Assembly: GCA_015143295.1 (NCBI GenBank)
Contig: CM026551.1
Span: 13,565,827 to 13,629,826, forward strand
Direction of reading: 5' to 3'
DNA: 64,000 bases
Source of the DNA: Tetracentron sinense
Taxonomy: Eukaryota; Streptophyta; Magnoliopsida; Trochodendrales; Trochodendraceae
In this document: positions 38,701 to 47,799 of the stretch, one piece after another
How positions within the stretch are numbered: position 1 is the first letter of the stretch
Layout of the letters: each line of letters starts with the position of its first letter
Translations under genes and position numbers: made by a program
Notes under the pieces: generated by a model
Told to the model about the DNA's origin: nothing
What the model saw: only the letters and a program-made list of their open reading frames with translations
The model's database searches: none

Positions 38701-40064
38701 GAGAGAATATTCTCTTTTGTTTTTATACTTATTCAATTGTGATAGCAGAGAACTTGTAACAAACTAGGAACAATATTTCCTTTGCATGATCTGATGTGAA
38801 GCTCTAGGTTGAGTTCCATGCCTGGCTCTGAATTGGATTTAGGACTTTTTTCTGTGTTTTAAACTAAAAATCATCAAGAAGTGAGAAATATATATGAGAA
38901 TTAAATAACTCACATCACAAAATTTTACAAAAGTACATCAGATCATAGCAGAATTTGGTTATTTTTTACGTTGTGTGAAATACTGAATAATACCATGATT
39001 TTGCAGGATTCTTTTAATAGCCAATTTACGATGCTATTTGTTGTTCTTATACTAAATGAAAAATCAGTTATGTATTCTATATAAACTCTTCATTGGTTTT
39101 GAACTTGAATGAAAAATCTTTCCTAATCTCATCAGTTTTCTATTTTTCTGTTTGAACTCAAATTATTTTCTTCTACTTAGGAAACACGTCCACTTCCTAA
39201 TCTTCTCAGTTTTCTGCATCTATTGCATTTATTTTTTATTGGGTAACGGGGGGGTGTCCCAAACCCTTCAAGGCAAGGACTAATCCCTTTGGGTATATGC
39301 ACCGACCCGCTCCGAATTTTCCCTACGGACACCAGGGTAAGTCGAGGGGAGTTGAACACACTACCACAGGGACCAAACCCGGTATGCTAGCCTACTGCAC
39401 CAACCCCTGGTGGATAAATTAACATTGTATTTAGCCATTGAGGAATTGCGAATAAATCAGGTTGTTGGACTTCTAGATGAGTTAACGATCTTTCTTTGGT
39501 AATTTTGTCAAAGCCCCATCGGCATTTCAATTATTTCATTTCTTTTTGCATGTGACGGTGTTGTATTGCAGTGCTGTAAACTGCACTGCCTTTTCAAGCT
39601 TACCTTAAGTTTCATGCTTTCAACCGATTCCGGTGATAGGCACTACACTAATAATACACTACCAGATCCTGTTCTCATCTTGTATATTATTTCTACTTTA
39701 TGAAAGATGATCAAATGTACTCTTGTATGATAGATCTGCTTGCGAGACTGATTCTCAGTTGCTCTACATGATTTCCTGACTTTCTGGTGCATTTATTAAT
39801 TTATACTGAGAGTGCTTTGTTTGTCTTCACCGGACCACCCTCGTATTGATATTTACTTGTTGGCCAGCTCAAGTGAATAGAATCTCATTTATTTACTTAA
39901 TCTGTGAAGGTAAATACATCAATGGAACCACACTTATCATTGATGGAGGACTTTGGTTGAGCCGGCCCCGCCATATGCCGAAAGAGGCAGTGAAACAACT
40001 CTCTAGAGCCGTGGAAAGGAGGTCTAGAAAAGCACCCGTCGGGGTTCCGGCCAGCAAGCTGTAA
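17542..40064 (+). CDS. SDRB: Peroxisomal 2,4-dienoyl-CoA reductase, SDR family (whole gene, 5 coding exons)
   Basis: Five exons (17542-17727, 22638-22797, 24703-24872, 24944-25166, 39910-40064) join to 894 bases, 297 residues plus stop. All introns are GT..AG and every junction keeps frame. The product is a classical short-chain dehydrogenase: the cofactor motif TGGGSGIG is at residues 18-25, GRRK follows strand 2, NAAAG is at 95-99, NISATLHYTASWYQ and a downstream K lie in exon 3, and PGPI is in exon 4. The C-terminus SKL is a PTS1 peroxisomal signal. Length and sequence match Arabidopsis SDRB (At3g12800) as I know it. The family reduces 2,4-dienoyl-CoA with NADPH during beta-oxidation of unsaturated fatty acids. 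The start is the first ATG after a GA-rich leader and matches the family N-terminus. The gene is unusual only in its introns (4.9, 1.9, 0.07 and 14.7 kb), three of which are filled with transposons. No lesion is seen in the coding sequence. Confidence 0.95.
18136..20285 (-). mobile_element. Solo LTR, same family as copy A (copy B), in SDRB intron 1
   Basis: On the - strand it begins TGTAGAACTCCGAA and ends GGGGCGCGACA. Perfect 5-bp copies ATAAT flank it (18131-18135, 20286-20290). Length is 2150 bp. It has the same landmarks as copy A: TATA box (about 19930-19940), GATCGATCGCC motifs (20027-20060) and the tandem array (18870-18965). No internal region is present. Orientation is opposite to the host gene. 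Confidence 0.88.
20694..21251. mobile_element. Non-autonomous hAT element in SDRB intron 1
   Basis: Ends CAGGGACGGAGCCA and TGGCTCCACCCCTA are inverted. The 8-bp copies TTTATCTA flank it (20686-20693, 21252-21259), as expected for hAT. A foldback repeat lies inside at about 20877-21104. Confidence 0.85.
20877..21104. mobile_element. Foldback repeat nested in the hAT element
   Basis: Inner arms AACTATGGTTAAG / TTAAGCTTAAACAGGGTTAA match the foldback family. The outer part has GTGGACCTTAGGGTCC and CACTGGTC, resembling the copy at 54652. No target duplication was confirmed. Confidence 0.55.
21260..22637 (+). other. Remainder of SDRB intron 1
   Basis: Intron sequence without a recognised repeat or gene, leading to the acceptor TTGCAG. 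Confidence 0.5.
22638..22797 (+). CDS. SDRB: SDRB exon 2
   Basis: The exon starts after TTGCAG with AIGLEGDVRKQ and contains NAAAGNF, the conserved SDR motif that holds the central sheet and cofactor. It ends in phase 1 (ACA G|GT). Confidence 0.93.
22928..23130. repeat. Degenerate GAGCTTG/CAAGCTC-rich repeat in SDRB intron 2
   Basis: Repeated GAGCTTGG, CAAGCTTG and CTCGAAC words in both senses. This type of sequence forms the ends of plant hAT MITEs such as 33854-34813. Ends were not defined. Confidence 0.5.
23390..23850 (-). mobile_element. Ty1/copia fossil: LTR plus end of pol
   Basis: On the - strand the right part gives the typical copia RNase H end (TKHIEIDKYFIHEKV) and the stretch before the polypurine tract. 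The left part (about 23390-23585) looks like the 3' LTR. The element is broken and most of it is absent. It lies in SDRB intron 2. Confidence 0.6.
23980..24145 (+). repeat. Worn duplicate of the end of SDRB exon 2 and its donor side
   Basis: GAGAGGATTT, CCTAATGGGTTTC and CAGGTT, followed by TCTTTGAAATTTTATAAATA and CCTCAACAGTTTGAT, match 22763-22925 (exon 2 end plus intron start). It is a pseudo-exon inside intron 2, 1.2 kb downstream of the source. Confidence 0.75.
24703..24872 (+). CDS. SDRB: SDRB exon 3
   Basis: The exon starts after CTGCAG, completing a valine codon, and encodes MDIDSVGTF through the active-site segment with YTASWYQIHVSAAK. It ends AAG|GTTTGT in phase 0. Confidence 0.93.
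24944..25166 (+). CDS. SDRB: SDRB exon 4
   Basis: The exon starts after CAACAG with AAVDSITRSLALEW and includes VNGIAPGPI, typical of the SDR loop after strand 6. It ends GCA G|GTTGG in phase 1, followed by the 14.7-kb intron. Exons 3 and 4 are separated by only 71 bases. Confidence 0.93.
26240..28040. mobile_element. DNA element (hAT-like) inserted in the copia fossil
   Basis: Left end region GGTCGATGTCGGTCTAAACT; right end region AACCGACACATTTCAGCCG. Internal sequence (CTCTAATGTGACTCGAAGTC and following) is shared with 29560-29720. Clean target duplications were not found, so the class is inferred. Confidence 0.45.
27209..27233. repeat. (AT)n microsatellite
   Basis: About 12 AT repeats in intron 4. 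Confidence 0.9.
28701..29184. other. Unassigned intron sequence
   Basis: No open frame longer than a shadow. It may be further retrotransposon sequence, but no domain is recognisable. Confidence 0.35.
29185..30172. mobile_element. Second copy of the CGGTGTCGG-type DNA element (left part)
   Basis: It starts AAGGTTTTAAATTCGGTGTC and runs parallel to 26240-26790. The solo LTR-like element at 30173 is inserted in it, and it probably resumes at 32974; its right end is not located. Confidence 0.45.
30173..32968 (-). mobile_element. Long LTR-type element without internal genes (solo LTR or similar)
   Basis: Ends TGTGAACA and TGTTCACA are inverted TG..CA ends; 5-bp copies ATGCT flank it (30168-30172, 32969-32973). 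Length 2796 bp. GAGTCGCCACCTACTTAG and TCGAACCCTGATTGGGCTGC resemble plant gypsy (Tat-type) LTR sequence. On the - strand a TATA-like CTTATAAAAACC near 32575-32590 is followed by leader-like sequence, so the element probably points left. Small open frames inside have no known domain. No second LTR is visible. Confidence 0.6.
32876..32925. repeat. A-rich / (TAA)n low-complexity tract
   Basis: A TAAATAAAA-type and TAA repeat tract near the right end of the LTR element. Confidence 0.7.
33854..34813. mobile_element. Non-autonomous hAT element inserted in the LINE
   Basis: Ends TAGGGGTG and CACCCCTA; near-identical 8-bp copies CCTCTAGC (33846-33853) and CCTTTAGC (34814-34821). Subterminal GAGCTCGAGC and GGCTCG words are repeated in both senses. 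A CACAC/GGTCACCCACA low-complexity block lies at 34500-34625. No transposase. Confidence 0.8.
34500..34625. repeat. CACA-rich tandem block inside the hAT element
   Basis: Repeats of CACACCCACA and GGTCACCCACACCCACA type. Frames through it are threonine/histidine/proline-rich shadows. Confidence 0.75.
35461..35675. other. Spacer with GCCT/AGGC repeats
   Basis: GGCAAGGCG, GCTTAGGCAATGCC and GATTAGGCGAT words suggest a worn DNA-element end. It cannot be bounded. Confidence 0.3.
35676..36704. mobile_element. hAT-like element rich in CGTTACGTAACG, with a nested element
   Basis: Ends ATGGTTTAAAAAAAGG and CTCTTTTTAAACCAT are inverted. Both flanks carry ACGTAACGG/CCGTTACG and GAAACC words. The element 36030-36460 lies inside. 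No clear target duplication. Confidence 0.55.
36030..36460. mobile_element. hAT-like MITE nested in the previous element
   Basis: Ends CATAGTTACC and GGCAACTATG; 8-bp copies ATTTCGGG (36022-36029) and ATTTCAGG (36461-36468). A 38-bp unit AGCGAGTGGAAGCGAGTCTG.. is duplicated in tandem (about 36336-36420). A relative is at 52209-52531. Confidence 0.7.
36705..38218 (+). other. Intron 4 sequence, nothing recognised
   Basis: No supported frame or repeat boundary. It may be part of the original intron. Confidence 0.4.
38219..38880. repeat. 235-bp direct repeat split by an insertion
   Basis: 38219-38460 and 38655-38880 match (AAGGATTATTTGAAGCC, AACAAACTAGGAACA, TTTCCTTTGC). Between them, 38461-38654 contains inverted AATCCTAACCGTTT / AAACGGTTAGGATT, a probable MITE. 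Confidence 0.75.
39231..39412 (-). mobile_element. tRNA-derived SINE
   Basis: On the - strand it starts CCACCAGGGGTTGGTGC with A box TGGTGCAGTAGG. About 30 bases later comes B box GTTCAACTCC. It ends GTTACCCAATAAAAAA, an A-rich tail. It lies 0.5 kb before SDRB exon 5. Confidence 0.7.
39910..40064 (+). CDS. SDRB: SDRB exon 5 (C-terminus with SKL)
   Basis: The exon starts after TGTGAAG, a weak acceptor with few pyrimidines, and completes a glycine codon. It reads GKYINGTTLIIDGGLW to a C-terminal PASKL and stop TAA. The match to the family C-terminus is close, so the exon is real despite lying 14.7 kb from exon 4. Confidence 0.92.
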
Positions 40065-40174
40065 CAAGTCATTGAAGCATATCATATATCGAATTGATGT
40101 CCACCTATTCACAGTGAAAATTCTATCACAGTGAAAATTCTATATGCATTTAAGATGTTATTGTTACTATTATA

Positions 40175-40180
40175 AATAAA
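40175..40180 (+). terminator. Candidate poly(A) signal of SDRB
   Basis: AATAAA lies 111 bases after the stop codon, a usual distance. There is no transcript evidence here. Confidence 0.35.
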
Positions 40181-42489
40181 ACAATTCAAGGTAGGACTTG
40201 ATGGGAAAATAGTTGAATGTTTCCCAATAAGGTTTTCTCAATGAAATCCAAGTTGCAGTTATTACATCCTCTCCTAATCTTTCTAGCAAGTGTTACTGAA
40301 TTGTGAATGGTTCTTCTTCCACTAGTTCTGTAACCTTTAAAGAATAGTCGGTTACAGTCTCAGAATGTGTGCTGTACTGGTTACTTGGAGAAGAGCCTGA
40401 GTATTTATAGGTTATATAACTCAAAGTAAAGTTTGGCTCATAAACCTCAAACAACATTGAGGTTTTGCCAAAGCTTTAACCAGTTTTTATCACCAAGCTA
40501 CATATTGATACCTCCCTTCATTTTATAGTTAACAACTTTCAATAAAAAGGTACGAATGAGAAATTTTATTCTCCAAAAAAAAAATTTGGTTAAGTAACCC
40601 AACTTAAACCAAAAAAAAAAAAAAGTAACCCAACTCATCAAAAGTAGATTAATATGTTACAAGAATAAGAAAAATATTTGTTACAAAAAAAGAACAAGAA
40701 TAATATAAAGTGGGGTATTATCACTATATGCCCACTATCATCATCAAAATTCCAAATATTAACCTAAATCTAGAACAGGAGGGTGTCACTACCCCATAGA
40801 AATGATTCGGACTGTTCAGGTTGACCCAGTTGACAATCAAGCTGATGCCATATTTTTGTCTTAAAAAAATGGTTAGGAGGTATACTACATGATATGCAGT
40901 CATCTATAAAAACAAATTTGAAAAGGAAATCATTAACGAGGATGAGGAGTGCCATATTTTTCCAAAGTCTCACTGTAAACCAATTAATTAAAAAGACAGA
41001 AAGCATGTTCAATTAATTGAACATTTAAGAAACCTGCATAATTAGTTACATTTCAAAGAAAAGAAAATATTTCCCATTAATTCAAAGAGGAAACCCTGTG
41101 CAATTTCTCTAGCCCAAAATTAGTTGTTCCCCCCGTAGGGCAACCAAGTGCCGATTGGTATCATGGTATGAAAATAGTAGTTTAGATTTGAGGGCCACCT
41201 TTTTTTTTCTTATGTTTTTCAGAGAAATTTGCAAGTAATCCAGCCAAAAAATGATGTCTAAAATGCAAGCAGAAAGTGATTATGTTTTTTCAGCTCATCT
41301 GGATTTCAAAGAACTACTATAAATTATCTAGTATAATCAACAAAGAACTAGATCTTATGGTATACAATAGAAAGAACTAGATCTTATGGTATACAATTCC
41401 ATCAACCAGAACCATAAAACTCTTATGGTATACAATTCCATCAACCAGAAACCATAAAACTCGTACATGAAGATTGAATTGGAAAGAGAAAGGGGTACTC
41501 CTTAACTCTCCATATCTAGTAGCAGCTCTAGTTACAATATACAATTATACTAACCAAAGAAACAATACGAACCTACTGTTGGGAGAGAAAAAAAAATCAC
41601 TGCTATTTTCTGCTTCTATGGTTAGACTACATCACAACATGAAACCTTAAACTCTAAAAAATTCAAACACAAATATGGGAAGATTGTAAAGTGAAGAACG
41701 GGAAAAAAAATGGGGGTAGGGGACTCAACTCTCCGAAACTATAAGTAGAAAGCAAGCATAACACAAACAACAAGAAGAAACAAACCAACGAAACAACAAC
41801 TATCATTGCTATTTTCTGTTTCCAAGGTTACAGACTACATCAAAACATGAAACCTTAAACTCTAAAAAACTCGTTAAAACAAATAATGGAAGATTGTAAA
41901 GTACAAAAAAAAACAGAAAAAAATAATAAAATAAAATGGGGGTGGTGATTCAAGTTCAACTCTTTGAAACTAGAAGTAGAAAGCAAGCATAACAAGAACA
42001 ACAATAAGTAACAAACCAAAGAAACAAAATCACTGCCCCTTTATGTTTCTTTGTTAACAGAAGTTCCTAGGCTTGCCATCCTTTTCCATGATGGGTTTTA
42101 AACCCCAAGAACTGCCCCCTAGTGTAGAATGCCCTTAACCACCATTCCATGGGGTCTTTTTATAATGCATGCCACAAACCAACTACCACCTAATTTTTGT
42201 TTTTCTGGTAGAACAACTACCTAATTTAATCTACTAATAATAATTCTCATAAACCAACATAAGATCTAATTTGGTACTACTCAAAAATTCTCACAAACCA
42301 ACACATTTCCAGCATTCATGAGAAGAAAAAAAAACCCTACTAATTTAAACAACAAAATTAAGAAAACAGAAGGATTTCTTCAGTTTTTATTGCAAAAGCA
42401 GAGATAAAAACAAACACATACCCATTGAACAGATTTCTCATTTTACAGAATCACATGATAAAACCAGTACAGACATAATCTTCCCCTCC
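40181..42489. repeat. Spacer and likely 3' region of the membrane-protein gene, with tandem duplications
   Basis: 41598-41802 and 41803-42030 are a diverged tandem pair of about 205-225 bp (TGCTATTTTCTG, ACATGAAACCTTAAACTCTA, AGAAAGCAAGCATAAC). 41338-41462 has short repeats of TCTTATGGTATACAATTCCA. No gene is supported. Confidence 0.6.
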
Positions 42490-43452
42490 TCAGATTTCCA
42501 AGTTCTCCATCTGAATACTACTCTTCAGAGGCACATACTCTCCCAGATACCCACCAAGATGATCATGCAGAGCACTTTTATCAATCCCCTGATGATGATA
42601 ACTCTTGCAGACATAGTAAAACACACTCTGGACCAAAAATCCAACCAAATTCACAATCACCAACACCCCAACCAAGAACCCACCAACCACAATCCTCACA
42701 AGCACCCCATTATCCTCCCCACCATGAACCACAACCGATCCAAAAACACCCCCAATTCCCCCACAAATCAACAGATAGCAAAAAACAAGAACCCCAGCCA
42801 TCTGGGTCTTCCCCTTCAACAATTCCCGACTCTTCCTCATCGCGGCCACCCCGTAAACCGGTTCGAGAACCGAAACGACACTAGCCAAGTGCCACAGAGC
42901 AGTAATGTAGACATGAACAACGAGAAAGAGCACAAAAATGATGACGAGGGAGAAGAGAAACAGAATTGGGTTCCGAGTATCGACAGAAATGATGAGAACG
43001 AGAAGCGAGGCAACGAAGACGAGATTATAGATGACCATCAACAGAGAAACATAGAGAAAGGTAACAAAGAGGCGTTTGAAGACGGAGGGAATTGCAGAGA
43101 GAGTAGAAGTGAAAGAGACGGGTTTGGAGGTGTAGAGAGAGGCGACGGTGAAGACGACGGCAGCTGTGGAGAGGAGAGAGAAAGCGAAGAGGAAGATGAG
43201 GTAGCAGAACTGGTAGACCAAAAGGAGAGTCCATTCATGGTGGATTTGAGGGTTTGAAGGAGACTGGTTTTCGATTTGGGTGAGAAGAGGGTGGGTGAAA
43301 AGCGAGTGGGCAAGAATTGCAAAAGAGAGAGGGAAAATTAGGGTTAGGGTTATGAGATAGAAGGTTTTGGGAGATGATCTTGGGATTGAGATTGATTCCT
43401 TGAGGATCTCTGTTAGGGTTAGGAATTGAAGTTGTTCAGGAGCTAGATCCAT
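42490..43452 (-). CDS. Six-helix membrane protein of the plant PABP1-B-binding / At4g19950-like family
   Basis: This single-exon gene encodes 320 residues. Hydrophobic segments lie at about 31-52, 75-106, 128-156, 162-190, 219-242 and 251-281, giving six predicted membrane helices. A cytosolic-looking N-terminus of 30 residues (MDLAPEQLQFLTLTEIL) precedes them, and the conserved tail with YYVCKSYHHQ and LGGYLGEYVPLKSS follows. I recognise the family as the plant proteins usually annotated 'polyadenylate-binding protein 1-B-binding protein' or 'transmembrane protein' (Arabidopsis At4g19950, At5g44860). The biochemical function is not established, and the PABP label should not be read as function. 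The start is the ATG right after a CT-repeat leader, and the length equals the usual family length. The reading frame is intact, and the long + strand frame opposite it is a shadow. Confidence 0.9.
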   Translation of the reverse strand: MDLAPEQLQFLTLTEILKESISIPRSSPKTFYLITLTLIFPLSFAILAHSLFTHPLLTQIENQSPSNPQIHHEWTLLLVYQFCYLIFLFAFSLLSTAAVVFTVASLYTSKPVSFTSTLSAIPSVFKRLFVTFLYVSLLMVIYNLVFVASLLVLIISVDTRNPILFLFSLVIIFVLFLVVHVYITALWHLASVVSVLEPVYGVAAMRKSRELLKGKTQMAGVLVFCYLLICGGIGGVFGSVVVHGGEDNGVLVRIVVGGFLVGVLVIVNLVGFLVQSVFYYVCKSYHHQGIDKSALHDHLGGYLGEYVPLKSSIQMENLEI

Positions 43453-43457
43453 GAAGA

Positions 43458-43487
43458 GCGAGAGAGAGAGAGAGAGAGAGAGAGAAA
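43458..43487. repeat. (GA)n microsatellite in the 5' leader of the membrane-protein gene
   Basis: A GA dinucleotide run of about 28 bases ends a few bases upstream of the - strand ATG, so it reads CT in the transcript. CT-rich leaders are common in plants. Confidence 0.8.
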
Positions 43488-43710
43488 GCTGAGATGTTGA
43501 TTAATTGCCAGCTAATGAAAACTAGAGAGATATGAGCCTAAAATGAATGAATATTTGTGGCTTGGGGTTTTGGGGTCTGTTTGCTTGTTGTTGACGGTAA
43601 CATGAGGTGGATGGTTGAGTGGGTTAAGTATTTATTATTATTATTATTTATTTTTAGAGAACCGGGTTCCGCAACCCCTCGGGTGGTGGTCCACCCGTGG
43701 GAGAGTGGTC

Positions 43711-44103
43711 AGCGTGGTATTTTCTCACGTGGAATAGATACTAACCCTAACTGACCAGTAAAGTGCAAAAAAATAAGGGGTCAAAGGTGAGCGTGGTATT
43801 TCCTCACCTAGAATAGATACTAACTCTAACTGACCAGTAAAGTGCAAAAAAATATGGGGTCAAAGGTGAGCGTGATGTTTCCTCACCTGAAATAGATACT
43901 AACCCTAGATGACCAGGAAAGTGCAAAAAAATAAGGGGTCAGAGGTGAGCATGGTGTTTCCTCACCTGGAATAGATACTAACCCTAACGGATCAGTAAAG
44001 TGAAAAAACATTAAAGGGGCAGAGGTGAGCATGGTATTTCCTCACCAGGAATAGATACTATCTCCAACTGATTAGTAAAGTACCAAAAAAAATAGAAAAA
44101 ATT
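43711..44103. repeat. 79-bp minisatellite, five copies, upstream of the membrane-protein gene
   Basis: Units begin at 43711, 43790, 43869, 43948 and 44028 (spacing 79, 79, 79, 80) with AGCGTGGTAT or close variants. Each contains CTCAC, GAATAGATACTA and CAGTAAAGTGCAAAAA. The array lies 260-650 bases upstream of the ATG, in the likely promoter. The last unit is the most diverged. Confidence 0.9.
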
Positions 44104-45180
44104 AGCAATACATAAACTATGATAGTCAACATATCAAATCAGAATTGAATTCAATCCGATTAAACCGGATCTTGATCCTATTATAGATTCATCAGATATG
44201 GATTCAGATCAATAGCGACCCAATTCAATTGCATTATATATATTTATATAATTTTGTAAATATATTAGTAATGTTTAGATTTTTTTAATTAAATATTAAT
44301 TTTAGGACATTAATATTAATTGCATTGAATTGGGATCTTTATTAAATAATATCATTGGAATTTGCATTGAAGTTAGAGCTTGTTTTGCTATGAGGAGCGT
44401 TTTTGGTATTATAATTTTTTTTATATAAATAATCCATCTTATCAGCATTTACAGTCATTGATTTTCTTTAAATAAAAACTTATATGAGGTATAGAAATAA
44501 AGAATAACTAGTATGCAACTCATGCGATGCACAGAAACATTGAAAGAAAAATGAGTAAAAGACATCAGAAAATAATGGAGCTTATCCAAAACAACAATTG
44601 ATTTTAAAATCAAATGTAACAGAACAAATGTATATATATAATAAATGACCAAAAAAATAAAATATCAATAAAATTTGTAAAACAAACTAAACAAATTATT
44701 CATTTATAAACTATATAACATTTATCAAATCCACCAAAGAGTCTATTAGCAATTTCACGGATAAATGGACTTTACAAATTATTTAATAAAAAATGAATTC
44801 CTTCAACCATTAAAAGCTAATATTTATAAAATTTTCGCCTAAATTCCTTGGTTGGAAAGCAATAGCAGATGAAGGACATATCTGTCATACCATTTTGTCT
44901 TATTATATGAAAATAGGGGAGAGTGGACAACCGGAAAGTGGACTTAGCATTACTCATATCCCTTATTGTCAATGCCTTTGAAAAATTAAAAGAATAAATT
45001 ACTTATTCTATTTTCCAGTTAAAGATTCCACACCACGCAAAAAAGAGTTAACTTACCAACCAATTTCTTACAAAATAATCCTAATACTCTAGTTGAGATG
45101 GGACCTGCCCGGCAGCTTTGAGAACTAACGAAAGCCCTCTCTATTGTAGGCTTTAGAGAGCTAACAGACCTAGACCTAAT
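44104..45180. other. Spacer with possible Helitron end and half MITE
   Basis: ACTAGTATGCAACTCATGCG at 44508-44527 reads on the - strand as a Helitron-like 3' end (GCATGAGTTGCATACTAGT). 44880-44958 is a half copy of the 16707 MITE family. No gene. Confidence 0.4.
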
Positions 45181-46860
45181 CAGGCTGTAAAGGATGAACG
45201 GTTGGATTGTACCTACACATCTCTACACGAAAGTAATACTGGATGGGTGGCAATTTTTTCCCTGTCCTTGGTGTACACAAATCTATTACCTAATACTGAT
45301 ACAAAATGTTTTATCCTCTTCTCATTTTGCCACATCAGCTTTTCACCATTTCCCCAAAACCATCTTACCTAACTTTCCAAGCCATCACGTCCATTCACAC
45401 CAACACCTCCTTCCAACCAAATTTCTTAAGCGGTGGCAGTCCCAAGGATGGGGAGGCCTATGTGACGGATCGGGAGGGTTTTTAGGAACAATGGTTTCCT
45501 CTTTTACTCGGCTTTCTATCATTTCTCTCTCTCTTCCTCTAAATATCAAACGTTTGGGAACCATGCACCGTTTTCAAGGCAACCGTTTATCTCTCTCTCT
45601 TCAAAGTTCAAGCATCCGACACTCCTTTTGAGTATGCTGTTAACTAAATGGCACCGTCTCAAACTAAAAGTTACAACGGTTCCTCTTGCAACAACGGTTC
45701 CTCTTCAAATAGTATAATACACCCCCTTGAATTAAATGAAAATCCATTTCTGTATTGGACTCGGAGCTCCAGTTGTATGTGTACATATTGCAGGCGTTTG
45801 CATGTGCCATTTGATAGAAGTGTATCTATTGCCAAACGAGAAAATGCTACAAGTAATCATATGTACAATACATTGCCATAAATTATTAGTCTAATTTTTA
45901 TTTTATTTTTTTATCATGTTGCTTTCAGGAATATAGGATTAAATTGTTTCATTCACTAACTATTATGAGGAACGGATCAATGATGGGTGTTTTGCCAGGA
46001 AGCTATCATAGCAATAATGCATGGTTTATGTCTTCTGATCAATGCTAACAACCTCCAAAATTTTGAAGGTTTTTACATTTGATGCTCATTTGGTCCCGTG
46101 ATTTTTTGCATTTAAAGGGCTTTTGTATGAGACAATTAAGCGGTTTTTTCCATTTAATCAACATGATAGCTTTTGTAATGCGGCAAATAAGCATTTAAGC
46201 TTGCTGACTTGCACCAATATTCATGCTTACTATGGTGTCATTTTGGATGTCCTTTGGGTTTATGGAAAATTTACAACACATGATTGTAAATGGCTCTCTA
46301 CGAAATGCATTAAGATTGAATGAAATGTACAATGACCTTTTGTGGTACTTTTCTTCTATATTTCTCTATGTCGTCTTGGATGGCCCTGGATTCCGTCGCA
46401 ACAATTACAATACATGGTTAATTGCACTCTATGAAATGCATTACAAATGAATGAAAGGTATTGTCACATTCCATGGTTCTCTTCTTCTATCTTTTTCCTT
46501 TTAAATACTGATCTGATCTTACCATCCCTCACGATAGTGCACCACGTACATGGAAGAAAATCATATGACAGTTCTCCTGGAAAGTTACAAGAAATTGTTG
46601 GCTATTCAGTATTCAAGCAATCTTTGTTGTTGCATATGCCGGAGGGGCATTTAGAGTTTTAGACTACCTATGCTATAAATTGTTGTCCAGATGTAGATGT
46701 ACAAGTGATGCACCTTATTTACTATCACGACGGTTCAATCTGTGCGCCAAATGAATTAATCATTAGATCATAAAGTTCTCATAAAGAAATCTACTCATTA
46801 TCCTATTATCATGCTTTGATTATAAAAAAAAACATGTATCATGCTTTCTTCCTCACAAGT
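45181..46860 (+). other. Unassigned region with several short open frames
   Basis: Frames at 45194-45631, 45648-45881 and 46123-46323 have no family I recognise. 46270-46345 and 46400-46480 are a diverged direct repeat (AATGCATTA, TTCTTCTAT). It could be a captured or decayed gene; no function is suggested. Confidence 0.3.
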
Positions 46861-46867
46861 ATTTAGC

Positions 46868-47135
46868 TATCTTATTGGCTTAGGCAACTTAGTTATAGAG
46901 AGTTATTATTTGCACATTTTTTCCTCCAATAGAGTATGGCAATAATGGACCCAGATTACAATTTCCTCATGTAGCAGGACCAATACTTTTGTAGTATTCT
47001 TTTAAGATAATACATAATTAACAATGCCATCTTATTGGCTTAGGCAACGTAGTTATAGAGAGTTATTATTTGCACATTTTTTCCTCTAATAATAGAGTAT
47101 GGCATGAGTGGACCCAAAATATAATGTCCTCATAA
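46868..47135. repeat. Direct repeat of about 107 bp, spacing 160
   Basis: 46868 and 47028 start CATCTTATTGGCTTAGGCAA-type units, both with TAGAGAGTTATTATTTGCAC. Confidence 0.8.
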
Positions 47136-47221
47136 TTAACAATGCCTTTTATATTGCCTCCTTTTTTTTGTTGATAAATTTGTCAAAATCATATCATTTC
47201 TTCTTATTATTATTATTATTG

Positions 47222-47250
47222 TCCTTTACATCGCACGGGCTCTTTGCTAG
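47222..47250 (+). mobile_element. Helitron-like 3' end
   Basis: ACATCGCACGGGCTCTTTGC followed by CTAGTA is a typical plant Helitron 3' terminus. The matching 5' end was not located, so what the element carries is unknown. Confidence 0.5.
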
Positions 47251-47799
47251 TAAACTTCTATAATAAAAAAAAAGCAAACGACTTATTTTATTCTCATTTA
47301 CGAAAGAAATGGAGGAGCAATTTTTGTTTATTAAAGCAAACGCCAAATGAGAGAGAGAGAATGGAGACTGCTATATTCCTGTCCTTGGTGTGGATCCGGC
47401 TCCTCTGCTCGACTGAGGGTGCTGAGATCCTTGCAAGACACGTCGCCAATTTAAGATCCAACGGTGGAAAATGGGTCCATCAAAATTCGGGGAAAAAATG
47501 GGCGGCAAACCCAAACCTCCGAGTGAATACTCCCTGGCTTTCGAATTAGAAGGGAACAAAGCCCCAAATGGTATGTTAGGTTAACGAAGAAGAAAGAATC
47601 CATTCCGGCGACGAGATCTACAGGAGTTCCGATGTCCCTCGAAGTGTTCTCTTGAGTCTCAAACAGCCTCTGAGGTATCATTCAGTAACTTCATTTATTT
47701 AAAAAAAATAAAAAATTCCAACTGTGAATGGAGAGCACCATCTTCTGGTGAATGTGGTGGGTTTGATCTTCTTTCATGAAGAGCATCATCATGCCCATG
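47251..47799. other. Sequence before the desaturase relic
   Basis: Open frames on both strands at 47371-47681 have no known domain. It is not the missing 5' part of the desaturase by homology. Confidence 0.35.

Noticed and set aside
42559-43257. 232-codon open frame on the + strand opposite the membrane-protein gene
   Set aside because: It is antisense to a well-conserved membrane-protein frame and its composition (Asn/His/Glu-rich) mirrors the hydrophobic codons on the other strand.
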